NCBI GenBank assembly: GCA_024234995.1
Contig: JACKNF010000001.1
Span: forward strand, 565,762 to 629,761
Source of the DNA: Gammaproteobacteria bacterium
GTDB lineage: Bacteria; Pseudomonadota; Gammaproteobacteria; Competibacterales; Competibacteraceae
DNA length: 64,000 bases
Direction: 5' to 3'
Both the position numbers and the translations under genes were made by a program. This document shows positions 1 to 9,684 of the stretch, in pieces; the first letter of the stretch is position 1, and each line of letters begins with the position of its first letter. The notes under the pieces are model-generated. The model saw only the letters and a list, made by a program, of their open reading frames with translations. It was not told the DNA's origin and ran no database searches.

Positions 1-309
1 CAAGTGGAATTCGATCGCACTTTCCGCACTATCGTCCGGGAACATGGCTATCAAGGCAAGCGGGTTTTGTACATCTCTGGACTGCATATCGACATTTCCC
101 CCCAGGCTGGACAGCGTTTTCCATTGACCAAGTTTGTGCCGTGGGCAGCGTTCGTGCAGCAACCTGATGGCAACCACTCTACCCTGGAACAGGTAGAGCT
201 TTTCGAGCACTTACGCAGGCAGTCCAGCGAGAATCCGGATCAGATCAATCTAGAGGAATCCATTCATCAGATGGAACTGGCCCGGCAGGTCGATGTGGCT
301 ACACCTTGA
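1..309 (+). CDS. C-terminal part of an unrecognised protein (5' end outside window)
   Basis: The reading frame is open from the first base and ends at a TGA at 307-309. A GTG at position 4 could be read as a start, but the frame continues upstream without a stop, so I treat this as the last ~102 codons of a longer gene. The visible protein is soluble in character, with a hydrophobic stretch around VLYISGLHIDIS and an acidic, Glu/Gln-rich helical tail. I see no catalytic motif, signal peptide or membrane segment. It is convergent with the GGDEF-EAL gene, with 55 bases between. Function unknown. Confidence 0.55.
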   Translation, partial: QVEFDRTFRTIVREHGYQGKRVLYISGLHIDISPQAGQRFPLTKFVPWAAFVQQPDGNHSTLEQVELFEHLRRQSSENPDQINLEESIHQMELARQVDVATP

Positions 310-364
310 GAAATTTTCCATCGATAAGGGCCTCTGAGTTTGGTGATTTGTCACCCGATGCGCT

Positions 365-2779
365 TTAAATTGGCTTCGTTTTTACGCACTGAATGCTATC
401 AGTCTGTAACTTTACCGGCCGGCCGATATGATAGCCTTGCGCGTAGTCGACACCAATCTCGCGCAGGATGCTCAAAATTTCTTCATTCTCAACAAATTCG
501 GCAACCACTCGCTTGCCCATGCCGTGGGCAATGTCAGTCACTGCCCGGACAAAAATTTGATCCTCACGATTGTGGGCAATATTGCGAATGAAAGCCCCGT
601 CGATCTTGATCGCACTCATCGGCAGTTGGCGTAGATAAGCATATGAAGCAAACCCGCTGCCAAAATCATCCAATGCGAACCGGCAACCGAGCTTCTGGAT
701 ATCGCGCATCATCCGGGTGGTATTTTGCAGGCTGTTAACCGCCACAGTTTCAGTAATCTCGAATGTGAGCCGTGTCGGATCAACATCATACTGAGCCAGC
801 AGATCTTTCAGGTCTGGCAGCAGTGAGGGATCCTCCATCGCGTTGGCGGAAAGATTGACCGACAGATCAATCCCCGGATGCATTTGCAAGACTAAAATTG
901 ACCGTGCTAGGACCCAATGATCGATAGCATGGATCTGACCGGTTTTCTCAGCAACCGGAATAAAGTGATTGGGGTAAACCAGTTGCCCTTGAACATCACT
1001 CATGCGTAGCAGGGCTTCTCGACGTTGCATGCTTCCCGTTGCTAGTTCCATGATCGGCTGGAAGTGCAACTCGAAACGATCCTCGATCAGCGCCTCGGTG
1101 ATTCGCTCCGACCACAATACCCGCGCGTTGGCCTGCTCCCGGCCTTGATCCTCCGGAGAGAATAAGTACCAGCGGCCCCGGCCTCTTTCCTTAGCCTGAT
1201 ACATAGCTAGATCAGCGTCAGATAGCAGTTGCTGGGTGTCAACGCCATGTTCGGGAAACAATACGATGCCAATGCTAGCAGAAACCTGATGCCGCACACC
1301 GTGATTACGAATCACCACAGATTGGATACACATTTGCACCTGTTCAGCGATAGCGATGGCTTGTTCTGAACCCGCCTGGGGCAGTGCTAAAGCAAATTCG
1401 TCCCCGCCAAACCGCCCTAAGGAACCGCCTGTGCCAAGGAGTGCTTCCAATTGTTCGGCAACCTGCTGTAACAGCAGGTCACCCACTGGATGGCCGCTGA
1501 TGTCGTTGACGTCTTTGAACTGATCCAAGTCGAAGAACAGTAGCGCTCCACTCAGTTTCTTGTGAACCGACTGATTGACCAAGCGGGTCAAATCGTGGTT
1601 AAAACGCCGGCGGTTGAGTAACCGGGTCAATGGATCATGATCTGCCAGCCAGACCAGCTCTGACCGCGCTTCTTCCCGGTCACGTTGAATGTGTTCCATT
1701 CGTTCGGACAGAGTGCCAACCGTATCGATCATCTGGTCCATTTCATCGCGCAACGGGAACCAGGAAGCATCGAGAGTGAGTAAACGATTGCGCAAGTCGG
1801 TAAAGCGATCCTCGGCGAGCAGGGGCAACACATCCGCTAACCGCCTGAGCCGTTTGACCAGAGTTTGCATTACTAATAGCAGCAGGCTTTCCGACAGGAC
1901 GAGACCCAGAAACCCAATGAGAATGCTGTCGCGGGTCACTTTGGCGATAGCTTGCTGCTGTGCAGTGATTGGATTGATTAACAGAGCGTCCACTTCTGGC
2001 GCCAGAGCCGGTAGCCGAGAGATCTCGAACCAGTCCTTATCTCGCTGAATCAGTAGTGTATTGGTGCTTCCACCGGTATCCAATTGTCTAAGATCGGCGT
2101 CGTGCAGTAAGGCTTCGATCTGTTCAGGATGAGTAATTGCCGGAAATTGGGTGAGATTGGCTTGTTCAACCATGATTGCTACATCGGCGCCGGTCAGCGC
2201 ATGGAAGGCTAGCAGGACATCAGCGACTGAACGGCCCAATGCTAAAGCTCCGGCAGAATGGCCCTGCCAAAGCAAGGGAGCAGCCAAATATTGGTAGCAA
2301 TCCGGAGCACAGGCCAGCATAGTGGCCGTTTGTTCCGGCCACCGCTGCAATCGCTCGATCAATTCAGCGGGTAATCCTTGGGCATGGTCCGGCCACAGCA
2401 GAATCGATTGGCCTTTGGGCTGAATCCAGTAAGCTGAGCGGATATCCCATTCCAGATCCAGCATAAAACCGTTGTGATCCAGCGCTTGATGCAAGCGTTC
2501 ATTGATGGCTTGATCAGACTGATCTGATCCTAGTAACGGCACGATATTGGCGAGCCGTGACATTTGCCGGTAGCCGTCATCCAACAAAGCATAGAGTTGG
2601 CGAACCTGTCGATCCCGTACCTCGATCTGTTGCTGCTTGAATTGCTCTGCTGCCTGGCGATAGGCTAAAAACGCCAGCGAAGCGTTGACCAGCACCAGGA
2701 CAAGGCTAAGGACGATCAGCGCCTTCCAGCGCAGACTGAGATAGAGTGCAGGTGAGTTCGAAGAAGCAAATCTGGCCAT
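365..2779 (-). CDS. membrane-anchored GGDEF-EAL protein (c-di-GMP turnover) with periplasmic sensor
   Basis: An 804-residue bifunctional-type c-di-GMP enzyme. A first membrane segment lies at about residues 17-38 and a second at about 285-308. They bracket a ~245-residue periplasmic sensor that looks like a double-Cache or CHASE-type domain (assignment tentative). A HAMP-like linker follows. The GGDEF motif is intact near residue 458 (FGGDEFALAL), so cyclase activity is possible. The EAL domain keeps EALLR near 587, the DDFGSG metal motif, KIDGAF and the late VENEE glutamate, so phosphodiesterase activity is also plausible. It is the last gene of a minus-strand trio, 14 bases after the outer-membrane protein gene. 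Which activity dominates cannot be told from sequence. Confidence 0.9.
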   Translation of the reverse strand: MARFASSNSPALYLSLRWKALIVLSLVLVLVNASLAFLAYRQAAEQFKQQQIEVRDRQVRQLYALLDDGYRQMSRLANIVPLLGSDQSDQAINERLHQALDHNGFMLDLEWDIRSAYWIQPKGQSILLWPDHAQGLPAELIERLQRWPEQTATMLACAPDCYQYLAAPLLWQGHSAGALALGRSVADVLLAFHALTGADVAIMVEQANLTQFPAITHPEQIEALLHDADLRQLDTGGSTNTLLIQRDKDWFEISRLPALAPEVDALLINPITAQQQAIAKVTRDSILIGFLGLVLSESLLLLVMQTLVKRLRRLADVLPLLAEDRFTDLRNRLLTLDASWFPLRDEMDQMIDTVGTLSERMEHIQRDREEARSELVWLADHDPLTRLLNRRRFNHDLTRLVNQSVHKKLSGALLFFDLDQFKDVNDISGHPVGDLLLQQVAEQLEALLGTGGSLGRFGGDEFALALPQAGSEQAIAIAEQVQMCIQSVVIRNHGVRHQVSASIGIVLFPEHGVDTQQLLSDADLAMYQAKERGRGRWYLFSPEDQGREQANARVLWSERITEALIEDRFELHFQPIMELATGSMQRREALLRMSDVQGQLVYPNHFIPVAEKTGQIHAIDHWVLARSILVLQMHPGIDLSVNLSANAMEDPSLLPDLKDLLAQYDVDPTRLTFEITETVAVNSLQNTTRMMRDIQKLGCRFALDDFGSGFASYAYLRQLPMSAIKIDGAFIRNIAHNREDQIFVRAVTDIAHGMGKRVVAEFVENEEILSILREIGVDYAQGYHIGRPVKLQTDSIQCVKTKPI

Positions 2780-2793
2780 GGCGCCGTTCTCAC

Positions 2794-3978
2794 TTAGAAG
2801 CGAAAAGCGGCTTGCACAGCAAACAGATTCCAGTATTCACTCAATTGGCTGGGATCTGGATTTTCCCTAAATGACAGCACGAAGGTTCCGTGGTGGCGTT
2901 GATATTCAGCTCGCACCATCCATTGTCGATTGATGTCCCAGCGTAGGCCGGCCGTCCAAATCTTAGAGAAGTAGGTAAAGGGCGGCGGACCTCTAAGTAA
3001 CGAGAATTCGACGCCGTCCCGATCGTTCCGGTTAGCAAAGCCCTCTTCATAGCGCAGTAGTAGTTCAACATTCGGCCGGATCCGATAGGTTCCCTGCAGA
3101 TAGTACCCCTCAACAGTGGTTCTAAGATTTGAAAGAAGTGGGCCATAATCACGCCATTCCAATGGTTCACGGGCGTACTCAGCCGTGAGTGTCCAATCCT
3201 CGGCATCATATTGGATGGAAGCGATCCAGTAGAAGATATCCGTGGTTCCTGCACTTAATGGTGAATGCTGGCCGGGATCAAATTGTAAGGACAGTGTTGT
3301 GCCGCTGAGTCCGAATTTGAGTTGTTCTCCTGGCGCTGAGTACCAGAGCCGGGCCAGTCCCACGATACCGTTGGGCTGGAATTCACCGTCGTAGTCATTG
3401 CGGAGGAATGTCCATTCAACGTTATCATCGAGCACGGAGCGGCCGCCACCCACTGTGAGCGATAAGGTGCCTAAGTTGCTGTAAGTCTCTCCATAAAACA
3501 TGAGTCCATCCAGGGAAAGCGCTAAGTTGCGGATTTTGTCGAAATATACTACTTGGGGCAGAAAAATGCCGGGGTGAGTGAACGGCACATCGCGGGTTTC
3601 GTTGTAGATTCCTAGAGGATTCTTGATGCGCCCTGCGCGAAGACCCCAGCGATGTTCGATTGAGGACGCCAGCGTGAAATCGGCTAGCCCATAGTCCAAA
3701 TTGGGTGTCCCATCGTACATATTGCCCGCGCGCCGGGCCAGCAATTGACCGGATAAGAGGATTTGCGGGTTAATTAGCAGCGAAGCATTGATGCCAATTT
3801 CCGTGAAATCGAACGAAGTTTCTGGACTGTTTCCAAAAAAGTGATTATCACTGGTTCTAACTACTGCCTGGCTGGCAAAGCCATGAACTTGCAGAGGATC
3901 CCAGATGGATTGGGATTCTTCGGCATTCGCGCTCATCAGGCCAAGAACCGGCAATAGCGCAATGACCCGCCTGTGCAT
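2794..3978 (-). CDS. outer-membrane beta-barrel protein of the PstS-like/GGDEF-EAL unit
   Basis: A 394-residue protein with a signal peptide (MHRRVIALLPVLGLMSANA, cleavage before EES). The rest is alternating amphipathic strands rich in Tyr, Trp and Arg, ending in phenylalanine (AAFRF), the usual C-terminal signature for BAM-inserted barrels. No plug domain is seen, so it is not a TonB receptor. It resembles phosphate-selective-porin-like or uncharacterised barrels found next to periplasmic binding proteins and c-di-GMP enzymes; no substrate is evident. It starts one base after the stop of the PstS-like gene and is followed 14 bases later by the GGDEF-EAL gene, so the three are almost certainly one transcript. 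It may deliver or sense the ligand seen by that enzyme. Confidence 0.75.
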   Translation of the reverse strand: MHRRVIALLPVLGLMSANAEESQSIWDPLQVHGFASQAVVRTSDNHFFGNSPETSFDFTEIGINASLLINPQILLSGQLLARRAGNMYDGTPNLDYGLADFTLASSIEHRWGLRAGRIKNPLGIYNETRDVPFTHPGIFLPQVVYFDKIRNLALSLDGLMFYGETYSNLGTLSLTVGGGRSVLDDNVEWTFLRNDYDGEFQPNGIVGLARLWYSAPGEQLKFGLSGTTLSLQFDPGQHSPLSAGTTDIFYWIASIQYDAEDWTLTAEYAREPLEWRDYGPLLSNLRTTVEGYYLQGTYRIRPNVELLLRYEEGFANRNDRDGVEFSLLRGPPPFTYFSKIWTAGLRWDINRQWMVRAEYQRHHGTFVLSFRENPDPSQLSEYWNLFAVQAAFRF

Positions 3979-3979
3979 T

Positions 3980-4390
3980 TCAACGAACCTCCAGTGTTCG
4001 GACTTGGGGATAGCTTGATCCAGACTCTACATAGCCAACGCTTCCTGGCGTGGACGCTACCCGTTCAACCATTTCTTGCTCGGTTGCTACCATGATGGGT
4101 GCCTGTCCAGTTCCGGAAAAGATCTGGCGATCCCAGACCTGCCGCAATTGATAGGGAAAAAGACCCAGAATGTTTTTGGCAAATTTACGATGCAACGGAT
4201 GATTGTCTGGTAAAACAAACACTTTTACCGGCACATTATTTTCCCAGAGCGGTAGTCGCATGGTAAAGCAAAGTCGCGCTTGATTTTGACTGATTTGAGT
4301 ATTTGGCGTTGCTTTGTTGACGATCAATTCCTGAGCGGTGAGCATCCATGGCCACAGCGTGACCGTCAGACAGATAAACACTTTCTTCAA
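3980..4390 (-). CDS. small periplasmic PstS-like (phosphate ABC-type) binding protein
   Basis: The 136-residue product, read from a TTG at 4390, opens with a clean signal peptide (KKVFICLTVTLWPWMLTAQ). The ATG at 4495 gives a 171-residue protein with 35 unsignal-like residues in front, so I prefer the TTG. The mature part has features of short PBP-like proteins related to PstS: F-x-x-x-LG near the middle, then WDRQIFSGTGQAP, an E-x-x-V-x-x-V helix and the terminal 'GSVGYVESG' turn. It is about half the length of a true PstS and lacks a partner permease here. It heads the trio with the barrel and the GGDEF-EAL enzyme, which suggests a sensory rather than a transport role. Confidence 0.65.
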   Translation of the reverse strand: MKKVFICLTVTLWPWMLTAQELIVNKATPNTQISQNQARLCFTMRLPLWENNVPVKVFVLPDNHPLHRKFAKNILGLFPYQLRQVWDRQIFSGTGQAPIMVATEQEMVERVASTPGSVGYVESGSSYPQVRTLEVR

Positions 4391-4654
4391 TCGCCCACTT
4401 GACCGGTTAGTAGCAGAACAAGTAGGGGCAGCAGCATTGTCCAGGGAGCGATGCCAAGGGCAGCCATTATTCAAACGGCTATAGTATCCATCCATAAAAA
4501 CCAGTCTGTAGGTGCATCATGAGGACATGCCTAAGCAATGTACTGTTATCAGTATAGCACTAGGCATTCATTCATCTCATGGGATTTCACTGATCAGTTG
4601 AGAGGTAATGCTGTTGAGGCAGAGCATGTACAAGGTATTGATCGATAATCCGGC

Positions 4655-5260
4655 CTACAAATTTTTACCTAAGATGATCTGACGAAACCAGCCATTAGCC
4701 AGTGCTGACTGGTTTGATAGCACCTCTAGCTCAGGTGTCTGTGCCAGGATATTTTCCAGCACTACATCAGTGCGTGTCGCCAGCAAGCCCAATAAAGGGC
4801 TGATCAGCCGCCGGACCGGCGCTCGCTGTCCAGGCCGAAGAAACTTGTCGAGAATCAGCACCCGCCCGCCAGGCCGCAGCACCCGCGCTGCTTCAATAAG
4901 CACCCGTTCCGGGTGAGGAGTAACCGCCAGAATTAGATGCAGAATCACGACATCAAACACAGCGGTAGAGTAGGGTAAGGTGCGCGCATCGCCTTCATCC
5001 AGACGCAGTTCGAGATTTCGAGCAATAGCCTTGCGCCGGGCACGGACCAGCATGGCTGGGGTCAAATCGAGTCCAGTATAGTGTGGTCCAATGGGCAGCA
5101 GCGGTATGTCCAAGCCACTACCGACACCAGCCAGCAGAATATCGTCGTGAGGTCCATCACACAACCTGGCCAAGCTGCGTTGCCGCATGCCAATGGTGAA
5201 AGGCGCGACAAAGGCGTCGTAGATCGGTGCAAATAAGGTATAGGTGTAGCGCAGGGTCAC
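4655..5260 (-). CDS. class I SAM-dependent methyltransferase
   Basis: The 201-residue protein has the class I Rossmann order. Motif I is LLAGVGSGLDIPLL, an acidic residue ends beta-2 (TGLDLTPAML), then come DEGDARTLPY, the motif IV region FDVVILHLIL, and the LRPGGRVLILDKF loop. It belongs to the UbiE/phospholipid N-methyltransferase-like group, but the substrate cannot be named. The neighbouring ubiH and ubiI make a quinone substrate tempting, yet UbiE and UbiG are normally larger (~250 residues) and differ in motif. The start lies 8 bases after apaG, so it is probably the last gene of the ygfB-pepP-ubiH-ubiI-apaG run. Confidence 0.8.
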   Translation of the reverse strand: MTLRYTYTLFAPIYDAFVAPFTIGMRQRSLARLCDGPHDDILLAGVGSGLDIPLLPIGPHYTGLDLTPAMLVRARRKAIARNLELRLDEGDARTLPYSTAVFDVVILHLILAVTPHPERVLIEAARVLRPGGRVLILDKFLRPGQRAPVRRLISPLLGLLATRTDVVLENILAQTPELEVLSNQSALANGWFRQIILGKNL

Positions 5261-5268
5261 AGACGCAC

Positions 5269-5655
5269 CTAATGCAGGATGCGTGGGATGGATAGCACGA
5301 ACGGTGGGATTTCAGCGTCAAAAGTTACGCCATCATCGGCTAGCATCTGATAGCTGCCCTTCATACTACCCACCGCCGTATCCAAAATCGCGCCGCTGGT
5401 ATACTGGAAACCTTCGCCGGGACGCAGATACGGTTGTTCTCCGACTACGCCCTCGCCGCGCACCTCTTCGACCTTGCTATTAGCGTCAGTAATGATCCAA
5501 TAGCGGCTGATCAACCGGGCGGCAACATTGCCCTGGTTTTGAATCAATACCGTATAGGCGAACACGTAGCGATCTTGGGCAGGATCAGATTGTTCTTCCA
5601 AATAGAAGGCCTGTGCAGCGACCTTAATGCTGTAATTAGTTATTTTCTTCCCCAT
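5269..5655 (-). CDS. apaG: ApaG domain protein (DUF525)
   Basis: A 128-residue protein close in length to E. coli ApaG (125). It shows the family pattern: a [11 protein letters not shown] strand, [20 protein letters not shown], then GxxPxLxPGExFxYTSG and GSMKGSYQM near the C-terminus. This is an immunoglobulin-like beta-sandwich whose biochemical role is unsettled; it has been linked to Co2+/Mg2+ homeostasis and to pyrophosphate binding. In E. coli apaG is co-transcribed with apaH. Here apaH is 15 kb away and apaG follows ubiI by 47 bases and precedes a methyltransferase by 8 bases. Confidence 0.95.
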   Translation of the reverse strand: MGKKITNYSIKVAAQAFYLEEQSDPAQDRYVFAYTVLIQNQGNVAARLISRYWIITDANSKVEEVRGEGVVGEQPYLRPGEGFQYTSGAILDTAVGSMKGSYQMLADDGVTFDAEIPPFVLSIPRILH

Positions 5656-5702
5656 GGATGAAGGGTTTCCAATAGTTGGGTGGGTAGATGAGAAAAACGC
5701 TC

Positions 5703-6929
5703 CTAAAGCATAGCTCGCGCTAATCGCGGCAAATCACCCTCTAACCCCATGGCCCGGCGGGCGATGAGATTCTTCAGCGGGCTAGCGGCGTCGGTTAGAT
5801 GAAGACCGAGAGTGCGCAACAGCCGCACCGGTGGTAGCGAATTGCTGAACAGCCGCTTGAAGCCGTCCATCACACCTAGCATCAAAAGGTTATCACCCTT
5901 GCGCCAGCGTTCATAGCGGCGCAGTGTTTTGAATGCACCAATCTCCTGACCGGCAGCCAAGGCGTTCAGGATCACTTCGGCTAAGGTTGCGGCGTCCAGC
6001 AGACCCAGGTTGACGCCTTGTCCAGCGAGTGGATGTACGACGTGCGCGGCATCACCAATCAGGGCTAGACCGGGTTTGACGTAATCGTGGGTATGCTGGA
6101 GACGGAGGGGAAAAGCCTCGCGCGGCCCAACGTCAGTGATTGCGCCCAGCCGCCGGTCAAATGCTTCCGTCAGCGCCTGGGCAAATGCGGAATCATCCAA
6201 GGCTAACAGCGCATCCGCCTGTTCTGGCAGCGTGGACCAAACAATAGAGCAGCCGCCATCATGCAGCGGTAGGAACGCCAGCGGTCCGGCCGGCAGAAAA
6301 CGCTGCCAAGCGGTTTCCTGATGTGATTCAGCAGTGCGGACGTTGCTGACAACCGCTTTTTGATCATAGCTCCAGCCACGGGTATTAACACCAGCCAGTT
6401 GCCGGACCTTGGATTGCGCCCCATCCGCGCCGACCAGTAATCGCGTGGCGTATTCACACCCGTCATTCAATCGCACTCGCCAACCTTTGCCGTCCAGCGG
6501 CTCAGCGGCGTCCAGCGCCATTGGGCAAAATAGATCAACCGCTGGCAGCTGCTGCACACGTTCCAGAAGGGCATACTGGATTACCCGGTTCTCAATGATC
6601 CAGCCTAGTAATGGCTCGCCGATGGCCGCGCTGTCGAAATGAATGTAACCGGAACCCATTGCATCCCAGACCTGCATATCGCGAAAGGGGCTCACTCGCC
6701 AGGCAGTCATGCTATCCCAGGCACCCACTGCGGCAAAGATGCGTTGTGAGGCACGATTGATAGCGGAGACACGCAGATCCGGCTTTAGATTTGGGCAGAT
6801 ATGTTCCAGCGGCTTACCTTCCAGTAGGGCAATGCGCAAATCTGTCTCGCCCAGTGCACAGGCCAGTGCTGAACCCACCATACCACCGCCAACGATAATG
6901 AGATCGTAGTCAATTTTGATGGAGTTCAT
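5703..6929 (-). CDS. ubiI: FAD-dependent 2-octaprenylphenol hydroxylase UbiI (VisC)
   Basis: A 408-residue aromatic-ring hydroxylase of ubiquinone synthesis (C5 hydroxylation). The N-terminal FAD-binding fold reads [20 protein letters not shown]. The VisC-type RVSAINRAS segment, the [11 protein letters not shown] motif and the second FAD motif [22 protein letters not shown] all follow. The frame is open to 7196, but that extension lies inside the ubiH coding region, so I use the ATG at 6929 with a purine-rich stretch (gagagaac) upstream. It follows ubiH by 53 bases, as in enterobacterial pepP-ubiH-ubiI operons, which supports UbiI over UbiF. Confidence 0.92.
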   Translation of the reverse strand: MNSIKIDYDLIIVGGGMVGSALACALGETDLRIALLEGKPLEHICPNLKPDLRVSAINRASQRIFAAVGAWDSMTAWRVSPFRDMQVWDAMGSGYIHFDSAAIGEPLLGWIIENRVIQYALLERVQQLPAVDLFCPMALDAAEPLDGKGWRVRLNDGCEYATRLLVGADGAQSKVRQLAGVNTRGWSYDQKAVVSNVRTAESHQETAWQRFLPAGPLAFLPLHDGGCSIVWSTLPEQADALLALDDSAFAQALTEAFDRRLGAITDVGPREAFPLRLQHTHDYVKPGLALIGDAAHVVHPLAGQGVNLGLLDAATLAEVILNALAAGQEIGAFKTLRRYERWRKGDNLLMLGVMDGFKRLFSNSLPPVRLLRTLGLHLTDAASPLKNLIARRAMGLEGDLPRLARAML

Positions 6930-6982
6930 GATGTTCTCTCTAATCTCCAGCCTCTCTCTTAGAGAGTGATGAGTGCTTGGGT

Positions 6983-8215
6983 TCACGCTGTGAGCGCCAG
7001 TCCTCGCACCAGTTTCGGCACCCGTCCGTCCAGGCCCATAGTCTGCCGGGCAAACCAGTGCTTGATCGGCGGCAGCAGATCGAAGGCCAGTAGTCCCAGA
7101 TTGCGGGCGGCGCGCACCGGTGGTAATGGATTGATGAACACCCGATGCAGGGCGTCGGTAAAAGCGATCGTCTGCCGCTGATCCCAGCGCCGCCAACTGG
7201 CGTAACGGTTCAACACCTTCAAATTGCCAATATCCTCATTCACATGATGAGCATCAGCGATCACTTCCGCCAGTGCTGCTACATCGCGGATTCCAAGATT
7301 AAAACCCTGGCCAGCGATGGGATGCAGGGTATGGGCAGCGTTGCCAATGATCGCCACTCGTTGGCGAGCATGCTCACGGGATTTCAACAGGAACAGTGGA
7401 TAGGCTTGCCGCTGTCCGGTGCGCTGGAATGGACCAAGCCGGTCGCCAAAGCGCTGATGCAATAGAGCTAGGAAATTCGCGTCGTCCAACGCCATCACGG
7501 CTGGCGCATCAGCATCATTGACCGTGCAAACCACTGCGCAACGATCCTCGCTCATCGGCAGGAGCGCAATGGGTCCATCTGACGTGAACCGTTCGTAGGC
7601 GACATTCCGATGCGGTAAAGCCGGGGTGACATTGGCGATCACTGCTTGCTGGCCATACTCCCAACGCAAGGCGGCGATACCCAATTGCTGACGCACTGGC
7701 GATTGTGCGCCGTCGGCAGCCACCAGCAACCGGGTCCGCAGCTCTACCGTTTGTTCGCCGCTGAAACGAACCGTGGCGCAAGCTGTATCTGGTTCAATAG
7801 CAACTGTTTCTAAGCGGGCAGGGCAGAGCAGCTCTACATGGCGCAAGGCTGGTAGTTTCGTCAGGAGCGCTGCGCCGATCTGTCGCGCTTCGGTCACGTA
7901 ACCCAGGGCCTCTACGCCCTCATCGCAGCAGTCAAGATGAGCGAAACCGGGCGCGCTGCGTTCAGAAATATGGATATGGCGGATAGGGGTTGCGGTTTCA
8001 GCCAGCATTTCCCACAGGCCCAAGGTTTGAAAGATACGCCGGGTTCCCTGGGCCAAAGCCAAGATGCGGTCATCATAGCTGGGGTGTTCGCTAACGGCCA
8101 GCGGCGCTGCTTCAACCAAGCCGATGCGCAAATTTAGCCCATCCAGTGCGCAGGCCAGGCTGGCACCGACCAGGCCGCCGCCGATGATGAGTAGATCATA
8201 ATCTGGTTGAACCAT
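6983..8215 (-). CDS. ubiH: 2-octaprenyl-6-methoxyphenol hydroxylase UbiH
   Basis: A 410-residue flavoprotein monooxygenase for the C1 hydroxylation step of ubiquinone synthesis. It has the N-terminal GGGLVGASLACAL dinucleotide motif, the mid-protein VAADGAQSPVRQ motif, and the C-terminal GNAAHTLHPIAGQGFNLGIRD motif. The 'QGFNLGIRD' form is typical of UbiH rather than UbiI or UbiF. Length matches the family (~390-410). It lies 80 bases after pepP and just before ubiI in the conserved order. Together with coq7 at 18891 the window supplies all three ring hydroxylases of the aerobic pathway. Confidence 0.94.
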   Translation of the reverse strand: MVQPDYDLLIIGGGLVGASLACALDGLNLRIGLVEAAPLAVSEHPSYDDRILALAQGTRRIFQTLGLWEMLAETATPIRHIHISERSAPGFAHLDCCDEGVEALGYVTEARQIGAALLTKLPALRHVELLCPARLETVAIEPDTACATVRFSGEQTVELRTRLLVAADGAQSPVRQQLGIAALRWEYGQQAVIANVTPALPHRNVAYERFTSDGPIALLPMSEDRCAVVCTVNDADAPAVMALDDANFLALLHQRFGDRLGPFQRTGQRQAYPLFLLKSREHARQRVAIIGNAAHTLHPIAGQGFNLGIRDVAALAEVIADAHHVNEDIGNLKVLNRYASWRRWDQRQTIAFTDALHRVFINPLPPVRAARNLGLLAFDLLPPIKHWFARQTMGLDGRVPKLVRGLALTA

Positions 8216-8295
8216 GGTTTACTCTCAACCTTTTTTCTGGCCATAACAAAGCAAGTAAATTCTCATCTTGATTTTAGCCATACCCTCTTTTAGCT

Positions 8296-9666
8296 TTAGC
8301 CATGCTCCTTTCGCATCAATGCCTCAATTGCATCGATCTCCTTGGGTACGCCGGCAGTCAACACTTCAGGCTCTCCTTCCGTAACCAGCACATCATCCTC
8401 AATACGCACGCCAATCCGCTGCCAGCGTTCATCCACGTCAGTCTCTAAGTGAATGCCGAGCTGCGTCCAGCATCCATCGGCAATTTGGCTACCGGCGGGA
8501 ATATACAGGCCCGGTTCAATCGTGGTAACCATGCCGGGTGCAAAAACCTGCCAGTCTTCACCGGTTTTATAGCTACCGACGTCATGTACATCCATGCCCA
8601 GCCAGTGACCGGTGCGATGCATGTAGAATTGCTTATAGGTTTCCACCTTGATCGCTTCGTCCACACTACCCTGTAACAAACCCAGCGCGATTAATCCCTC
8701 GGTCAGCACATGGACTGCCGCATCATGCGGTTCGTTAAAATGGCAACCAGGCCGAACCTTGTCAATCGCTGCTTTTTGCGCGGCCAGCACCAGCTCATAA
8801 ATTACCCGCTGCTCCGCGGAAAACCGTCCATTGACCGGGAATGTGCGCGTAATATCGGAGGCATAGCCGTCCACTTCAGCGCCTGCGTCGATCAATAGCA
8901 CATCGCCATCATGTAGTTCCGCGTTGTTCTCCGTATAGTGCAAAATGCAACTGTTATCGCCGCCAGCGACAATGGCTGGATACGACCAGCCGGCACCATT
9001 ACGCAGGAAGGTATGGAAAAACTCAGCCTCGATCTCGTATTCCATCATACCGGGCCGGCAGATCTGCATTGCCCGGCAATGCGCCTCGCAGGCGATCCGG
9101 GCTGATTCGCGCATCACCGCGATTTCCTCGGCCTCTTTGCAGCACCGCATAGGATGCAGCAGATGCTCTAGCGCGATGAAGGTGACCGGTGCTTGTACGC
9201 CGATTCGCGCCTTAGCGCGGGTCTGATTGATCCAGCTCATCACCTGTTCATCAAAATCAGGATGATACCCGATGGCGTAATATACCCGCTCACGGTTTTC
9301 CAGGAGCGGCAACAGGATTTTGTCCAGTTCCGCGATGGGGTGTGCATTATCTGCCCCATAACGTTCCTTGGCGCCCTGTGGACCGGCACGGCGGCCATGC
9401 CAGATTTCCATGTGCGGGTCACGGTCGCGGCAGAACAGCAAAAATTCCTGTTCTGCTCCGGGAATGAGCGCGGCGATCGCCTCCGGCTCCGGGAAACCGG
9501 TCAGGTAGTAGAAATCACTGTCCTGACGGAAGGGATAGTAAACATCACGATTGCGGGGCGCTTCCAGCGCAGCGGGTAACAGCGCGACCGAATTGGGTCC
9601 CATCAGATCCATTAAGGTGCGGCGGCGGCGGGCAAAGACTGAGGCTGGAAGGGTGCGGGCAAGCAT
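8296..9666 (-). CDS. pepP: Xaa-Pro aminopeptidase PepP (aminopeptidase P II)
   Basis: A 456-residue metallopeptidase that removes an N-terminal residue preceding proline. An N-terminal creatinase-like domain includes YYPFRQDSDFYYLTGFPEPE. The pita-bread catalytic domain carries all five expected metal ligands: Asp near 259 (DAGAEVDG), Asp near 270 (SDITRTF), His near 353 (HRTGHWLGMDVHD), Glu near 384 (TIEPGLY) and Glu near 422 (VRIEDDVLV). It is slightly longer than E. coli PepP (441). It sits between ygfB (18-base gap) and ubiH, the usual gammaproteobacterial order. Confidence 0.96.
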   Translation of the reverse strand: MLARTLPASVFARRRRTLMDLMGPNSVALLPAALEAPRNRDVYYPFRQDSDFYYLTGFPEPEAIAALIPGAEQEFLLFCRDRDPHMEIWHGRRAGPQGAKERYGADNAHPIAELDKILLPLLENRERVYYAIGYHPDFDEQVMSWINQTRAKARIGVQAPVTFIALEHLLHPMRCCKEAEEIAVMRESARIACEAHCRAMQICRPGMMEYEIEAEFFHTFLRNGAGWSYPAIVAGGDNSCILHYTENNAELHDGDVLLIDAGAEVDGYASDITRTFPVNGRFSAEQRVIYELVLAAQKAAIDKVRPGCHFNEPHDAAVHVLTEGLIALGLLQGSVDEAIKVETYKQFYMHRTGHWLGMDVHDVGSYKTGEDWQVFAPGMVTTIEPGLYIPAGSQIADGCWTQLGIHLETDVDERWQRIGVRIEDDVLVTEGEPEVLTAGVPKEIDAIEALMRKEHG

Positions 9667-9684
9667 GAGCGATAGTTTCCATTT

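Noticed and set aside
6936..6975. CTCTCT/AGAGAG palindrome between ubiH and ubiI as another member of the repeat family.
   Set aside because: It lacks the C-rich and G-rich cores of the other copies; a short simple palindrome in a 53-base gap is not enough.
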